This document shows positions 35,779 through 45,664 of a stretch of DNA of 64,000 bases, one piece after another. Position 1 is the first letter of the stretch. Every line of letters begins with the position of its first letter. Below the pieces are notes generated by a model, which worked only from the letters and a program-made list of their open reading frames with translations, was not told the origin of the DNA and did not search any database. The stretch comes from Lachnospiraceae bacterium (lineage in GTDB: Bacteria; Bacillota; Clostridia; Lachnospirales; Lachnospiraceae): contig JAFZUW010000067.1 of assembly GCA_017618195.1 (NCBI GenBank), positions 1 to 64,000 on the forward strand, in the 5' to 3' direction. The position numbers were made by a program, and so were the translations under genes.

Positions 35779-37077
35779 GTGGCTGAAGAAGTAAACAATA
35801 AGCACACAAAGCATTTGCCCGAGCACGGTCCGATGAGTGAAGACGGCCGGGAAATCCTGCTTTCCGTTAAGAATGTCGACATTACCTTCGGCAAAGGCGA
35901 TTCGGCAGTCCGGGCAGTGAAAAATGCTTCGTTCGACATCTATAAAGGCGAGACATTCTCCCTTGTAGGCGAGTCCGGTTCCGGCAAGACGACGATCGGA
36001 CGTGCCGTGATCCGTATCAATGAATGCGCGGGCGGCGAGATCGACTATAAGGGTGTGAAGATTTCCGGAAAGATTCCGCGTTCCCTGGACCGTGAAGTGA
36101 TTCGTAATATCCAGATGGTATTCCAGGATCCGGCAGCTTCTTTGAACGAACGCGCCACGGTCGATTACATTATTTCCGAGGGTCTGTATAACTTCCATTT
36201 GTACGAGAATGAGGCAGATCGTATCCGCAAGGTTGAGAACATCATCAATGAGGTAGGCCTTCTGCCGGAGCATCTGACCAGATATCCGCATGAGTTTTCA
36301 GGCGGACAGAGACAGCGTATCGGTCTTGCGCGTGCAATGGTTATGGAGCCTGAGCTCGTAATCGCTGACGAACCGATTTCCGCGCTCGACGTTTCCATCC
36401 GTGCGCAGGTGCTGAATCTGATGAAGCAGTTCCAGAAGGAGATGGGTGTTACTTATCTCTTTATCGCGCATGATCTTTCCATCGTCCGTTTCATTTCGGA
36501 CCGTATTGCCGTTATCTATAAGGGCGATATCGTCGAAATCGCGGAAGCGGAGGAACTGTTTGATTACCCGCTGCATCCGTATACGAGATCGCTGATCTCG
36601 GCGATTCCGATCCCGGATCCGCAGCTTGAAAAGAACAAAGTGCTGTTCCGTTATGATCCGACCGTTCACGATTATTCGGAGGACAAGCCCGAGATGGTTT
36701 ACATCGGGCACGAGCATTACGTATACGGAAACAAGAAGGAAATCGAGGAATACAAGCGTATCCGTGAGGCAGGCGTTCCGCTCAAATCGGTAACGATTGC
36801 CGAGAACGAAGGGATAATGAAGAGCCTCACCGAAGAGGAGATGCTTGCAGGCGATGAAGAGTTTTTGAATGCTCCGGTGCATGATACCGGAAGCTTCTGG
36901 TACGGCTTCTTCTCGTTTATCCTTCCGATTATCGGACTGATCACGGGATTCATATTCCGGAAACACAATTACATTCGAAACTACAAGTCGTGTAAGAAGG
37001 GCGCAATCGGAGGACTCATATTCCGCGGTGTGATCATCTTGATTTTTGTCATACTGATACTTCTTGCACTTCGTTAA
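35779..37077 (+). CDS. oppF: Oligopeptide ABC transporter ATPase with C-terminal membrane anchor
   Basis: 432 residues. The ATPase is complete: Walker [11 protein letters not shown]-loop [13 protein letters not shown], signature FSGGQRQR, Walker [14 protein letters not shown]-loop FIAHD, OppF-type [13 protein letters not shown]. After about 330 the chain continues with a Glu-rich linker and then two hydrophobic helices in the last 60 residues (about 374-391 and 412-431) joined by a basic loop. Soluble OppF proteins normally lack these. GTG 35779 starts 1 bp after the oppD stop, with GAAGGAGAG upstream. OppD and OppF form the ATPase heterodimer. Confidence 0.92.
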   Translation: MAEEVNNKHTKHLPEHGPMSEDGREILLSVKNVDITFGKGDSAVRAVKNASFDIYKGETFSLVGESGSGKTTIGRAVIRINECAGGEIDYKGVKISGKIPRSLDREVIRNIQMVFQDPAASLNERATVDYIISEGLYNFHLYENEADRIRKVENIINEVGLLPEHLTRYPHEFSGGQRQRIGLARAMVMEPELVIADEPISALDVSIRAQVLNLMKQFQKEMGVTYLFIAHDLSIVRFISDRIAVIYKGDIVEIAEAEELFDYPLHPYTRSLISAIPIPDPQLEKNKVLFRYDPTVHDYSEDKPEMVYIGHEHYVYGNKKEIEEYKRIREAGVPLKSVTIAENEGIMKSLTEEEMLAGDEEFLNAPVHDTGSFWYGFFSFILPIIGLITGFIFRKHNYIRNYKSCKKGAIGGLIFRGVIILIFVILILLALR

Positions 37078-37101
37078 CGGAAATCGGGTATTGCTTTATT
37101 T

Positions 37102-38370
37102 ATGAAACGATATTACGGTGGACAACAAAATGTTACAAAGCCGGTGGAAAAGATTACACTGAGCGACCAGACGGTCTCAAAGCGGCGAATCTTTTTCATC
37201 GCTTTGTTTTTGTGCGTCGGAATCGGCGCATTTGTCTACGCCTTTACGCATCTCGGGACCAATAAGAAAGGGTGGCAGAAGGTCGTTCTCGATAAGTTGA
37301 CTGACGTAAGCGTAAGCTATGATTTCACGTTTACCTATGAGTTCGGGACAGGAAAGAAAAGCGTCAACAAAGAGTATTCGGGACTTGTTTCGTGCTACCG
37401 GAAGCTGACCGGCGACGCATATAAGATTTTTGACCGGAGGGAAGAGTACAAGGGAATCGGTAATCTGTGTACGATCAACCGCCATCCGAACGAGGAACTG
37501 ACGGTTGAGCCTGCTTTGTACCGGGCGCTTGAAAGCTGCTTGAAAGACGGCAGGAGGCTTTTGTACCTCGGAGCGCTCACCGAACATATGGAAGCGCTGA
37601 TTGCAAGCGATTCGGCGGAAGCGCTTTACGAGACCGATCCGTATACGAATCCGGAGGTGAAGGAATTCTTCGGAAAGACTGCTCAATATGCATATGATAA
37701 TGATTCGGTAAGTCTTGAATTGCTCGGCGGAAACCGCGTTAAGCTTTATGTGTCGCAGGAATATCTTTCCTTTGCCGGGGAAAACGGAATCGTGGACTTT
37801 ATCGATTTCGGCTGGGCGAGAAATGCGGTGATCATTGATTATCTTGCGGACGGGCTGACGGAAGCGGGATATAAGCACGGCATTCTTTCAAGTTACGACG
37901 GATTTACGAGAAACTTCTGTGAAGGCGGGGGTGCCTTTGATTACGAACTGATCCTTGCGGAAGGTAATACCGTACGAAATGCCGGAACAATGCAGTACAA
38001 GGGTCCGATGAATTTCGTCTGGTTCCACGACTATGCTGTTAATTCGTTTGACCGCATAAGCCGTGTACTTGAGCTGAACGACGGTTACCGGCGCAATACG
38101 TATCTCGGACCGGACGGCATGCCGTTATCGGTGCTCCGGGACATGCTGTTATGGTCGGACAGTCTTTCCTGCACGGAAATTGCGCTTGTTACGGCAAGGT
38201 ATTACATATCCGTGAACTATTACGGAGACGACCTTCGGGATGAATGCGGCAGGAGAGGCATTTCGGTCCTTACGATTGAACAAGAGGGACTTCTTCACAC
38301 CAATGATTGGAACGTCACATTTGACGGAAATACCCGGACGATTGTACGGGTTCCGTATTCCGTTGAGTAG
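37102..38370 (+). CDS. Single-pass membrane protein, distantly ApbE-like
   Basis: 422 residues, not securely recognised. A basic cytoplasmic start precedes one transmembrane helix at about 31-48; the rest should be outside. The stretch VDFIDFGWARNAVIIDYLADG followed by LTEAGYKHGILSSYDG resembles the 'iDlGgiaKGya-D-l-Gv' region of ApbE flavin transferases. The key residues there are changed (Gly-Lys lost), so an FMN transferase activity is doubtful. The C-terminal part has VRVP at the end and no other motif I know. It starts 24 bp after oppF with a poor ribosome site and may be read through from the opp operon. Confidence 0.6.
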   Translation: MKRYYGGQQNVTKPVEKITLSDQTVSKRRIFFIALFLCVGIGAFVYAFTHLGTNKKGWQKVVLDKLTDVSVSYDFTFTYEFGTGKKSVNKEYSGLVSCYRKLTGDAYKIFDRREEYKGIGNLCTINRHPNEELTVEPALYRALESCLKDGRRLLYLGALTEHMEALIASDSAEALYETDPYTNPEVKEFFGKTAQYAYDNDSVSLELLGGNRVKLYVSQEYLSFAGENGIVDFIDFGWARNAVIIDYLADGLTEAGYKHGILSSYDGFTRNFCEGGGAFDYELILAEGNTVRNAGTMQYKGPMNFVWFHDYAVNSFDRISRVLELNDGYRRNTYLGPDGMPLSVLRDMLLWSDSLSCTEIALVTARYYISVNYYGDDLRDECGRRGISVLTIEQEGLLHTNDWNVTFDGNTRTIVRVPYSVE

Positions 38371-38389
38371 AACGGGAAAGGAGAAGAAC

Positions 38390-39175
38390 ATGGCCTGGGG
38401 CTTGGCATTTCTGATCGTGCTTCTTTGGATTGTCGGAACGTCCTTACTGTATGGTATTATCGAAGCTCTCGATAAGCGGTATCATTTTCAGTCGAGGGAA
38501 GGTTTTGCCGGTCTCGGTCGCTGGCTTTACCGGATCTTATTTACGATTGTTCCTCCGATTCTGTTTCTTGCAGTCAATCTTCTGATCCGCGTATGCGCAC
38601 GGTTCGGCGTTCTCTGGCTGATTATTGTTCTGATTGCGGAAATCGTCTGTATTCCTGCTTACTATTTCTTAAAAGCAATGCTTCAGAGTCCTGCCCGCTT
38701 AGCAAGAAAAGCCCGGCTTGAGGAGGGAGATTACGCCCTGTTTGAAGAGAACTATTATAAGGAGCGTGCAGGGCATAGAGAATTTGAAGGGCAGGCCCCT
38801 TATACATACCTATGGTGTCAGTTTAACGATATGGCAGGAAGGATTTCCTACGGACATTTCTTCTGCCCGAAGAAGCGCAGAAAGGCTTACGCGGAAGCAA
38901 TCATCGAAAACAACCGGGATATTCTCCCGGAGATTACCCGGTGGGATTATTATGATGACCCGGAAATCGGAAACGGGTATGACAGCGTGCTCGTATTATA
39001 CTGCGGAGAGGAAGAACGAAAGATGGAGATCAACCGCGACAGCGCGAGGCTTTTTCTGTGGCTTTGCCTTAAGCAGTTTATAAAGAACTTTCCGGCTTGT
39101 GTGCTTCAATTCTTCATAAAAACCGGAAGGTTTTTGAATCCGTTCCGATGGTTTAAAAAGAAGCAGGAATCATAG
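38390..39175 (+). CDS. Integral membrane protein of unknown function
   Basis: 261 residues. Three hydrophobic segments lie at about 2-22, 42-65 and 70-92, then a roughly 165-residue charged domain containing FFCPKKRRKAYAEAI and VLVLYCGEEERKMEI. I do not recognise the family. ATG 38390 follows GGGAAAGGAGAAGAAC; the frame is open much further upstream, overlapping the previous gene. It lies 19 bp after that gene, so the two probably form a pair. The last 30 residues contain a further amphipathic hydrophobic helix. Confidence 0.65.
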   Translation: MAWGLAFLIVLLWIVGTSLLYGIIEALDKRYHFQSREGFAGLGRWLYRILFTIVPPILFLAVNLLIRVCARFGVLWLIIVLIAEIVCIPAYYFLKAMLQSPARLARKARLEEGDYALFEENYYKERAGHREFEGQAPYTYLWCQFNDMAGRISYGHFFCPKKRRKAYAEAIIENNRDILPEITRWDYYDDPEIGNGYDSVLVLYCGEEERKMEINRDSARLFLWLCLKQFIKNFPACVLQFFIKTGRFLNPFRWFKKKQES

Positions 39176-39184
39176 AAAAACTGC

Positions 39185-39212
39185 TTGCATTCGAAAATAA
39201 TTATGTTACAAT
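39185..39212 (+). promoter_or_regulatory. Promoter of gpmI
   Basis: -35 TTGCAT (39185-39190), 16-bp spacer, -10 TACAAT (39207-39212). The ATG is at 39267 after AAGGAG. Confidence 0.72.
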
Positions 39213-39266
39213 ACCATTCGGAATAGGAATGAGAACCGAATTCAGACAGAATAAGGAGAATAGATT

Positions 39267-40829
39267 ATGGCTAAGAAACCTACGGTTTTGCTGATCCTCG
39301 ACGGATACGGACTGAACGACAAGACAGAAGGCAACGCGGTTGCACAGGCGAAGACGCCGGTGATGGACCGTTTGATGAAGGAATATCCCTTTGTTAAGGG
39401 AAATGCTTCCGGTATGGCGGTAGGCCTTCCGGACGGACAGATGGGTAACTCCGAAGTCGGACACCTCAACATGGGTGCCGGCCGCATCGTTTATCAGGAA
39501 TTGACCCGTATCACGAAAGAGATCATGGACGGTGACTTCTTCAAGAACGAAGAACTGCTAGCTGCCGTAGAGAACTGTAAGAAAAATGACAGTGCGCTTC
39601 ACCTGTACGGACTTCTTTCCGACGGCGGCGTACACAGCCATAACACGCATCTGTATGCGCTTTTAAAGCTTGCTAAGGATCAGGGCCTTAAGAAGGTTTA
39701 CGTACACTGCTTCCTTGACGGACGTGACACACCTCCGGCAAGCGCAGGCGAGTTCGTAGCCGCTCTTGAAGAGGAGATGGCCAAGATCGGCTGCGGCGAG
39801 GTCGCTTCGATCAGCGGCCGTTACTACGCAATGGACCGTGACAAGAACTGGGACCGTGTCGAGAAGGCATATGCCGCACTCGTTTACGGCGAAGGAAACA
39901 CCGCGGACAGCGCTTCCGAAGCAATGAAGAACACTTATGCCGCAGGCGTTACCGATGAGTTCATGATTCCGACCGTAATCCTTAAGAACGGCGCTCCGAC
40001 GGCAACAATTAAGGCAAATGACTCGATCATCTTCTTCAACTTCCGTCCGGACCGCGCCCGTGAGATCACGAGAACGTTCTGCTGCGAGGATTTCGACGGA
40101 TTTGAGCGCCGCAACGGCTTCTTCCCGGTGAAGTACGTATGCTTTTCCGAGTATGACGTTACGATCCCGAACAAGACGATCGCGTTCAAGAAGATAGAGA
40201 TCACCAATACGTTCGGCGAGTGGCTTGCGGCCCAGGGAATGAAGCAGGCAAGAATCGCCGAGACCGAGAAGTACGCACACGTTACGTTCTTCTTTAACGG
40301 CGGTATTGAGGCTCCGAATGCGGGCGAGGACCGTATTCTTGTCGATTCCCCGAAATATGTTCCGACTTATGATAAAAAGCCGCGTATGAGCGCTTACACG
40401 GTTTGTGACGAGCTCAGCAAGGCCATCACCAAGAAGGATGAGGACGGAAACGCATATTACGACGTGATCATCTGCAACTTTGCGAACCCGGACATGGTAG
40501 GTCACACCGGCGTGCTTCCGGCAGCAATCGAGGCAATCGAAGTTATCGACAAATGTGTCGGCGAGATCGTTACCTTTATCAAGGAAGTTGGCGGACAGCT
40601 TTTCATCTGTGCGGACCATGGAAACGCAGAGCAGCTTCTCGACTATGAGACCGGCGCTCCGTTTACCGCTCACACGACCAATCCGGTTCCGTTTATCCTT
40701 GTAAACGCGGATGAGAAATACACGCTTCGCGAAGGCGGATGCCTTGCGGACATCATTCCGACGCTCATCGAACTGATGGGTAAGGAGCAGCCGAAGGAAA
40801 TGACCGGAAAGAGCCTGCTTGTAAAGTAA
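39267..40829 (+). CDS. gpmI: 2,3-Bisphosphoglycerate-independent phosphoglycerate mutase
   Basis: 520 residues, normal length. It converts 3- to 2-phosphoglycerate in glycolysis. Alkaline-phosphatase-like metal site: LLILDGYG at the start, phosphorylated serine in MGNSEVGHLNMGAG, HCFLDGRDTPP, and the late metal ligands in NPDMVGHTG and CADHGNAEQL. It has its own promoter and adds to the gap and pgk-tpi genes 11 kb upstream. No terminator separates it from the secG promoter region. Confidence 0.97.
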   Translation: MAKKPTVLLILDGYGLNDKTEGNAVAQAKTPVMDRLMKEYPFVKGNASGMAVGLPDGQMGNSEVGHLNMGAGRIVYQELTRITKEIMDGDFFKNEELLAAVENCKKNDSALHLYGLLSDGGVHSHNTHLYALLKLAKDQGLKKVYVHCFLDGRDTPPASAGEFVAALEEEMAKIGCGEVASISGRYYAMDRDKNWDRVEKAYAALVYGEGNTADSASEAMKNTYAAGVTDEFMIPTVILKNGAPTATIKANDSIIFFNFRPDRAREITRTFCCEDFDGFERRNGFFPVKYVCFSEYDVTIPNKTIAFKKIEITNTFGEWLAAQGMKQARIAETEKYAHVTFFFNGGIEAPNAGEDRILVDSPKYVPTYDKKPRMSAYTVCDELSKAITKKDEDGNAYYDVIICNFANPDMVGHTGVLPAAIEAIEVIDKCVGEIVTFIKEVGGQLFICADHGNAEQLLDYETGAPFTAHTTNPVPFILVNADEKYTLREGGCLADIIPTLIELMGKEQPKEMTGKSLLVK

Positions 40830-40850
40830 GTCCGAATCCGAAAAATGTGC

Positions 40851-40879
40851 TTGCATTTCCCGCAGTGATATGATAGAAT
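40851..40879 (+). promoter_or_regulatory. Promoter of secG
   Basis: -35 TTGCAT (40851-40856), 17-bp spacer, TGA-TAGAAT extended -10 (40874-40879). Confidence 0.72.
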
Positions 40880-40926
40880 CAATTGCGTGTCAAAACTGAC
40901 ATGTATGATTTGTTTTGGAGGTTCCG

Positions 40927-41181
40927 ATGAAACCGTTATATCTTGTATTAGTTGTTATATATTGCATTATCTGCATTTCCCTTGTTGTTATCACATTGAT
41001 GCAGGAGGGTAAGAACGCAGGTCTCGGATCGCTTTCCGGTGCGAATACGGATACTTACTGGAGTAAAAACAAAGGCCGTTCCGCTGAGGGTAAGCTGATT
41101 CTCGCAACGAGAATCCTTGCTGCGCTGTTCATTGTCCTTTCCATTGTTTTGGCATTGAAGGGCTGGCCGCACTCTGTATAA
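40927..41181 (+). CDS. secG: Preprotein translocase subunit SecG
   Basis: 84 residues, two transmembrane helices (about 3-22 and 58-78) flanking a loop with GKNAGLGSLSGANTDTYW, the family signature. SecG assists SecYE in protein export. ATG 40927 follows GGAGGTTCCG. Order secG-rnr-smpB is conserved in Firmicutes, but here a terminator separates secG from rnr. Confidence 0.93.
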   Translation: MKPLYLVLVVIYCIICISLVVITLMQEGKNAGLGSLSGANTDTYWSKNKGRSAEGKLILATRILAALFIVLSIVLALKGWPHSV

Positions 41182-41197
41182 AAGAAAGTATATCGAA

Positions 41198-41227
41198 GGC
41201 ACTCTGAGCAATCAGGGTGCCTTTTTT
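41198..41227 (+). terminator. Terminator after secG
   Basis: A 10-bp stem with one G-U pair (41198-41207 with 41212-41221), GCAA loop, six T. It lies 31 bp before rnr. Confidence 0.87.
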
Positions 41228-41257
41228 ATCGAATCGGAAAATCCCCAAGGAGGGACA

Positions 41258-43396
41258 ATGTTTCAGGAAGAAAAGAAGGAAATGATAGCCGCACTCATAT
41301 GCGACGAGAAATTAAAGCCGATGAAGTTCCGCGAACTCGCCGGCTTTCTCGGCATACCGAAACAGGAGCGCGGCGAACTGTCGGAAATACTCGACGCGCT
41401 TTTGAAGGAAGACCGCATCGCGGTTGACAGCGAGGGCCGTTACGTGAACGACCGCGCGCTGCATGTGACCGGGGAGTTCTTTGCTACCGGAAGGGGCTTC
41501 GGATTTGTCCGCCCCGAAGGAAGAGGCGCGGATGCCGACATTTATATCGCGGAAGAGAAAACGCTCGAAGCCATGCACGGCGATACGGTGCAGGTGACCG
41601 TCATAAAGCAGGCGGATCCCGATCCGGACCGTCATATGCGTGCGGAGGGCGAAATCGTCAAAATAATTACGAGAGCCAATGAAACCGTTGTCGGAACGTT
41701 CTTCCGGGACGGTTCGATCGCATTTGTCCGCCCCGATAACCGAAAGCTCGATTTCGACATCTTTGTTTCGAAAGAGCATACGAAGGGAGCGCAGGAAGGG
41801 CAGAAGGTCGTATGCCGCATCAAACATTTCGGCACGAAGAAGCGTAATCCCGACGGCATCGTGACGGAAATTCTCGGCAGTCTCGGCGATCCCGGGATCG
41901 ACGTGCTTTCGGTAATCCGTTCGTACGGAATCCCGACCGATTTTCCGCAGGAAGTGCTTGCGGAAACGGCAGGCGTGCCGCAGAAGGCGGACCCCGGGGA
42001 AGTATCCAAGAGGCTTGATCTCAGAGATATCCCGACCGTTACGATTGACGGAGAGGACGCAAAAGACCTCGACGACGCAATCACGATCGAAGAGCATGAC
42101 GGGACGTTTACGCTCGGCGTGCACATTGCCGACGTAAGCCATTACGTGACGGAAGGATCGGCACTTGACGACGAAGCGCAGAACCGCGGTACAAGCGTTT
42201 ATTTTGCGGACCGTGTGATTCCGATGCTTCCGCGCGAGCTGTCGAACGGCATCTGCTCCTTAAACGAAGGAGAGGACCGTCTTGCGCTTTCGTGCATCAT
42301 GGAAGTGAACGGCAAAGGACAGGTGACTGACCATAAGATCGCGGAGACGGTGATCCGTGTGAACCGCAGAATGTCGTATACCGCCGTAAACGGGATACTG
42401 ACGAAGAAGGATCCGGAGCTGATCAGGGAATATAAGGAACTTGTTCCGATGTTCGAAACGATGGCGAAGCTGTCGGCAATCATCCGCGGCAAGCGGGAGG
42501 ACAGAGGCGCGATCGATTTCGACCTGCCGGAGTGTAAGATCACATTTGCCCCGAACGGGGACGTGGAGGATATCGTTCCGTACGAGCGGAATGTCGCCAC
42601 ACGGTTGATCGAAGACTTCATGCTTCTTGCGAATGAAACGGTTGCCGAGCATTTCTACTGGCTTGAGCTGCCGTTCGTATACCGGAACCATGAAGCTCCC
42701 GATCCGGAGAAGATGCTCAGACTCAACATATTCCTTTCGAATTTCGGCTACCGCATCCACCAGAACGGGGATACGGTGCATACGAAGGAAGTGCAGAAAC
42801 TGTTGGATAAGGTCGCAGGAACGCCCGAAGAAGCGGTGATCAGCCGTCTGACGCTCCGTTCGATGAAGCAGGCCAAATACGAACCTTCCTGCATGGGGCA
42901 TTTCGGTCTCGCGGCGAGGTATTATTGTCATTTTACGTCGCCGATCAGACGGTATCCGGATCTGCAGATTCACCGTATCATCAAGGAATACCTGCACGGC
43001 GAGATGAGCCGCTCGCGCATCGCCTACTATGATTCGGTGCTTGCGGGACGTGCAAGCCGCTCGTCAATCTGCGAGCGCAGGGCTGACGAGGCCGAGCGCG
43101 AGGTGGAGAAACGCAAGAAGGCGGAGTACATGCACCGCTTCCTCGGCGAGGAATATGACGGCGTAATCTCGGGCGTAACGAACTGGGGCGTTTATGTGGA
43201 ACTGCCGAATACGGTTGAAGGAATGATCCGCATGACCGAACTTCGAGACGATTTCTACCGTTACGAGGAGTCGCAGGCCAGACTAGTCGGCGAACGGTCC
43301 GGCAGGATTTACGCGCTCGGACAGCGCATGCGCGTTCAGGTCGCTGCGGTTGACCTGTATGCGGCTGCCATTGATTTTGTACCGGTTTTGAAGTAA
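41258..43396 (+). CDS. rnr: Ribonuclease R
   Basis: 712 residues. A 3'-5' exoribonuclease that digests structured RNA, including faulty mRNAs released by trans-translation. An N-terminal winged-helix region is followed by cold-shock domains, the RNB domain (TIDGEDAKDLDDAI with the metal-binding Asp cluster) and a C-terminal S1 domain (DGVISGVTNWGVYVEL). ATG 41258 follows AAGGAGGGACA. smpB follows after 79 bp that contain two short hairpins (GGACGG/CCGTCC at 43441-43456). Confidence 0.96.
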   Translation: MFQEEKKEMIAALICDEKLKPMKFRELAGFLGIPKQERGELSEILDALLKEDRIAVDSEGRYVNDRALHVTGEFFATGRGFGFVRPEGRGADADIYIAEEKTLEAMHGDTVQVTVIKQADPDPDRHMRAEGEIVKIITRANETVVGTFFRDGSIAFVRPDNRKLDFDIFVSKEHTKGAQEGQKVVCRIKHFGTKKRNPDGIVTEILGSLGDPGIDVLSVIRSYGIPTDFPQEVLAETAGVPQKADPGEVSKRLDLRDIPTVTIDGEDAKDLDDAITIEEHDGTFTLGVHIADVSHYVTEGSALDDEAQNRGTSVYFADRVIPMLPRELSNGICSLNEGEDRLALSCIMEVNGKGQVTDHKIAETVIRVNRRMSYTAVNGILTKKDPELIREYKELVPMFETMAKLSAIIRGKREDRGAIDFDLPECKITFAPNGDVEDIVPYERNVATRLIEDFMLLANETVAEHFYWLELPFVYRNHEAPDPEKMLRLNIFLSNFGYRIHQNGDTVHTKEVQKLLDKVAGTPEEAVISRLTLRSMKQAKYEPSCMGHFGLAARYYCHFTSPIRRYPDLQIHRIIKEYLHGEMSRSRIAYYDSVLAGRASRSSICERRADEAEREVEKRKKAEYMHRFLGEEYDGVISGVTNWGVYVELPNTVEGMIRMTELRDDFYRYEESQARLVGERSGRIYALGQRMRVQVAAVDLYAAAIDFVPVLK

Positions 43397-43475
43397 AATT
43401 ATAAGGAGGGGCGTCCCGTATTCCGCGGGATGAAACGAAAGGACGGAAAGCCGTCCGTTAACAGAAGGTGTGATT

Positions 43476-43940
43476 ATGGCGAAAGATTCGGTTCGTTTGA
43501 TTGCGAACAATAAAAAAGCATATCACGATTATTTTATCGAAGATACCTACGAAGCGGGGATCTGCCTCGTCGGAACCGAGGTAAAGGCGATCCGCATGGG
43601 GCAGTGCTCCGTGAAGGAAGCCTATATCAAGGCGGAAGGGCACAACGTATACCTGTACGGCATGCATGTGAGCCCGTACGAGAAGGGCAATATCTTCAAC
43701 CGCGATCCGCTCCGTACGAGAAAGCTGCTTCTCAATAAGGCCGAGATCAATAAGCTGAACGGCAAATGCCGCGAAAAAGGCTATACGATCGTGCCTTTGA
43801 AGGTATACCTGAAGGGCAATCTCGTGAAGGTGGAGATCGGTCTTGCGCGAGGCAAGAAACTTTACGATAAGCGTGATACGATAGCGAAGAAGGACATGCA
43901 GAGGGAACAGGAACGCGAGTTCCGGGAAAGAGTAAAGTAA
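43476..43940 (+). CDS. smpB: SsrA-binding protein SmpB
   Basis: 154 residues. It binds tmRNA and places it in the ribosomal A site of stalled ribosomes. Signatures: [56 protein letters not shown], and the C-terminal basic helix [19 protein letters not shown] that enters the mRNA channel. ATG 43476 follows AGAAGGTGTGATT. tmRNA lies 3.4 kb downstream on the same strand. Confidence 0.97.
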   Translation: MAKDSVRLIANNKKAYHDYFIEDTYEAGICLVGTEVKAIRMGQCSVKEAYIKAEGHNVYLYGMHVSPYEKGNIFNRDPLRTRKLLLNKAEINKLNGKCREKGYTIVPLKVYLKGNLVKVEIGLARGKKLYDKRDTIAKKDMQREQEREFRERVK

Positions 43941-43962
43941 GACGCGGAAGCGGAGGAATACT

Positions 43963-45618
43963 ATGACGACGCATGAGAAAAAGGTTTTGGTTATCGGACA
44001 TAAGAATCCGGATACGGACTCGATCTGCTCCGCCATCGCTTATGCATGGCTTCGGGAGAAGATGACCGGCAAGAAGCACGTTCCGCGCTGCTGCGGCGAG
44101 ATCAATGCCGAGACGGCTTATGTGCTGAAGCGTTTTAACGTTCCCGCACCCGACTATATCGAATATGTTGGCACGCAGGTAAAGGATATCGAGATCCGCG
44201 AGATGCCCGGCGTTGACCGGAACATGTCGTTAAAGAGAGCATGGATGAAGATGCAGGACAGCCACGTCGTGACGCTCTGCATTACCGATTCCGAAGGCAA
44301 ACTGGACGGTCTCATTACGATCAGCGATATTGCGAAGGCCGCGATGGAACTTTCCGATTCCGGCATTCTTTCCGCCGCGAAGACCCCTTATGCGAACATT
44401 CTCGATACGCTTGACGGCAAAGCAATTACCGGAGAGACGGAAGGACGCCGTTATACGGCCGGCAAGGTATTGATTGCCGCCGCCAATCCAGATCTGATGG
44501 AAGATTATATCCGTCCGGGCGATTTGGTTATCCTCGGAAACCGCTACGAGTCGCAGCTCTGCGCGATTGAGATGGGTGCGGCCTGTCTGGTCGTATGTGA
44601 GGGAGCAAAGGTTTCCGTTACGATCCAGAGACTTGCGGAAGAGCGGAACTGTGTGATCATCAGCTCGCCGCACGACGCATTTACCGTCGCCAGACTAATC
44701 GACCTTTCGATGCCGATCGGGTATTTCATGACAACCGAGAATCTGGTTACGTTCCGGACCGACGATTATATCGACAGCATCCGTGATGTCATGGCGAAGC
44801 GCCGTAACCGCGACTTCCCGATTCTTGACCATAAGGGCATATTCCGCGGAACCGTATCCCGAAGAAACCTGATGGATATGAGCCGCAAGCAGGTTGTTCT
44901 TGTGGACCACAATGAGCCCGCGCAGGCGGTTGACGGAATAGAAGAGGCGGAAATCCTTGAGATTATCGATCATCACCGGATCGGCGGAATTTCGACGTTC
45001 CAGCCCGTATATTTCCGAAACGTTCCGCTCGGCTGTACCGCAACGATCGTGTATCTGACGGCAAGAGAACAGGGCATTGAGATCCCGAAGGACATCGCGG
45101 GACTTATGTGCGCGGCAATTCTTTCCGACACGCTGGCGTTCCATTCGCCGACATGCACGAATTCGGACCGCGAAGCGTGCGAAGCACTTGCGAAGACGGC
45201 CGGTGTCGATCCGGACGAGCTTGCGAGAAGCATGTTCGCTGCAGGATCGCATCTTGCGGAGCGTACGCCTGAGGAAATCTTTTATCAGGATTACAAGAAG
45301 TTTAAGATCGGTTCGATCACGATGGGAGTCGGCCAGATTAATTCGATGAGCGGCGAGGAGCTTGCGAACATCGAAACGCGTCTGAAGCCGTTCCTTTTGG
45401 AGACGATGAAGCACAGCGACATTAAGATGCTGTTCTTTATGATGACCAATATCACCACGGAAACGTCGAGAGTCCTTTTTGCCGGCGAAGGCGCGAAGGA
45501 CGTGCTCGAGGAAACCTTCGGCGTGCAGGCGTCCGACAGCGTCTGCGAAGTTCCGAAACTCGTTTCGCGAAAGAAACAGTTCGTTCCGGGCATTTCCGTA
45601 ATGCTGCAGAACGGGTAA
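43963..45618 (+). CDS. Family II manganese-dependent inorganic pyrophosphatase with regulatory CBS-DRTGG-CBS insert
   Basis: 551 residues. It hydrolyses pyrophosphate. The DHH core starts with VIGHKNPDTDSICSAIAYA and continues after the insert with LVDHNEPAQ, IIDHHRIGG and a DHHA2 domain ending in SRKKQFVPGISVML. The insert (about 70-305) has CBS motifs (LDGLITISDIAKA, FRGTVSRRNLMD) around a DRTGG region. In this subfamily, nucleotides (AMP, ADP, ATP, diadenosine polyphosphates) set activity. ATG 43963 lies 22 bp after smpB. Confidence 0.93.
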   Translation: MTTHEKKVLVIGHKNPDTDSICSAIAYAWLREKMTGKKHVPRCCGEINAETAYVLKRFNVPAPDYIEYVGTQVKDIEIREMPGVDRNMSLKRAWMKMQDSHVVTLCITDSEGKLDGLITISDIAKAAMELSDSGILSAAKTPYANILDTLDGKAITGETEGRRYTAGKVLIAAANPDLMEDYIRPGDLVILGNRYESQLCAIEMGAACLVVCEGAKVSVTIQRLAEERNCVIISSPHDAFTVARLIDLSMPIGYFMTTENLVTFRTDDYIDSIRDVMAKRRNRDFPILDHKGIFRGTVSRRNLMDMSRKQVVLVDHNEPAQAVDGIEEAEILEIIDHHRIGGISTFQPVYFRNVPLGCTATIVYLTAREQGIEIPKDIAGLMCAAILSDTLAFHSPTCTNSDREACEALAKTAGVDPDELARSMFAAGSHLAERTPEEIFYQDYKKFKIGSITMGVGQINSMSGEELANIETRLKPFLLETMKHSDIKMLFFMMTNITTETSRVLFAGEGAKDVLEETFGVQASDSVCEVPKLVSRKKQFVPGISVMLQNG

Positions 45619-45664
45619 GATTGCCTGAACCGTTGCGATTTGTTTACGCGGAAAGGAGGCTTCC

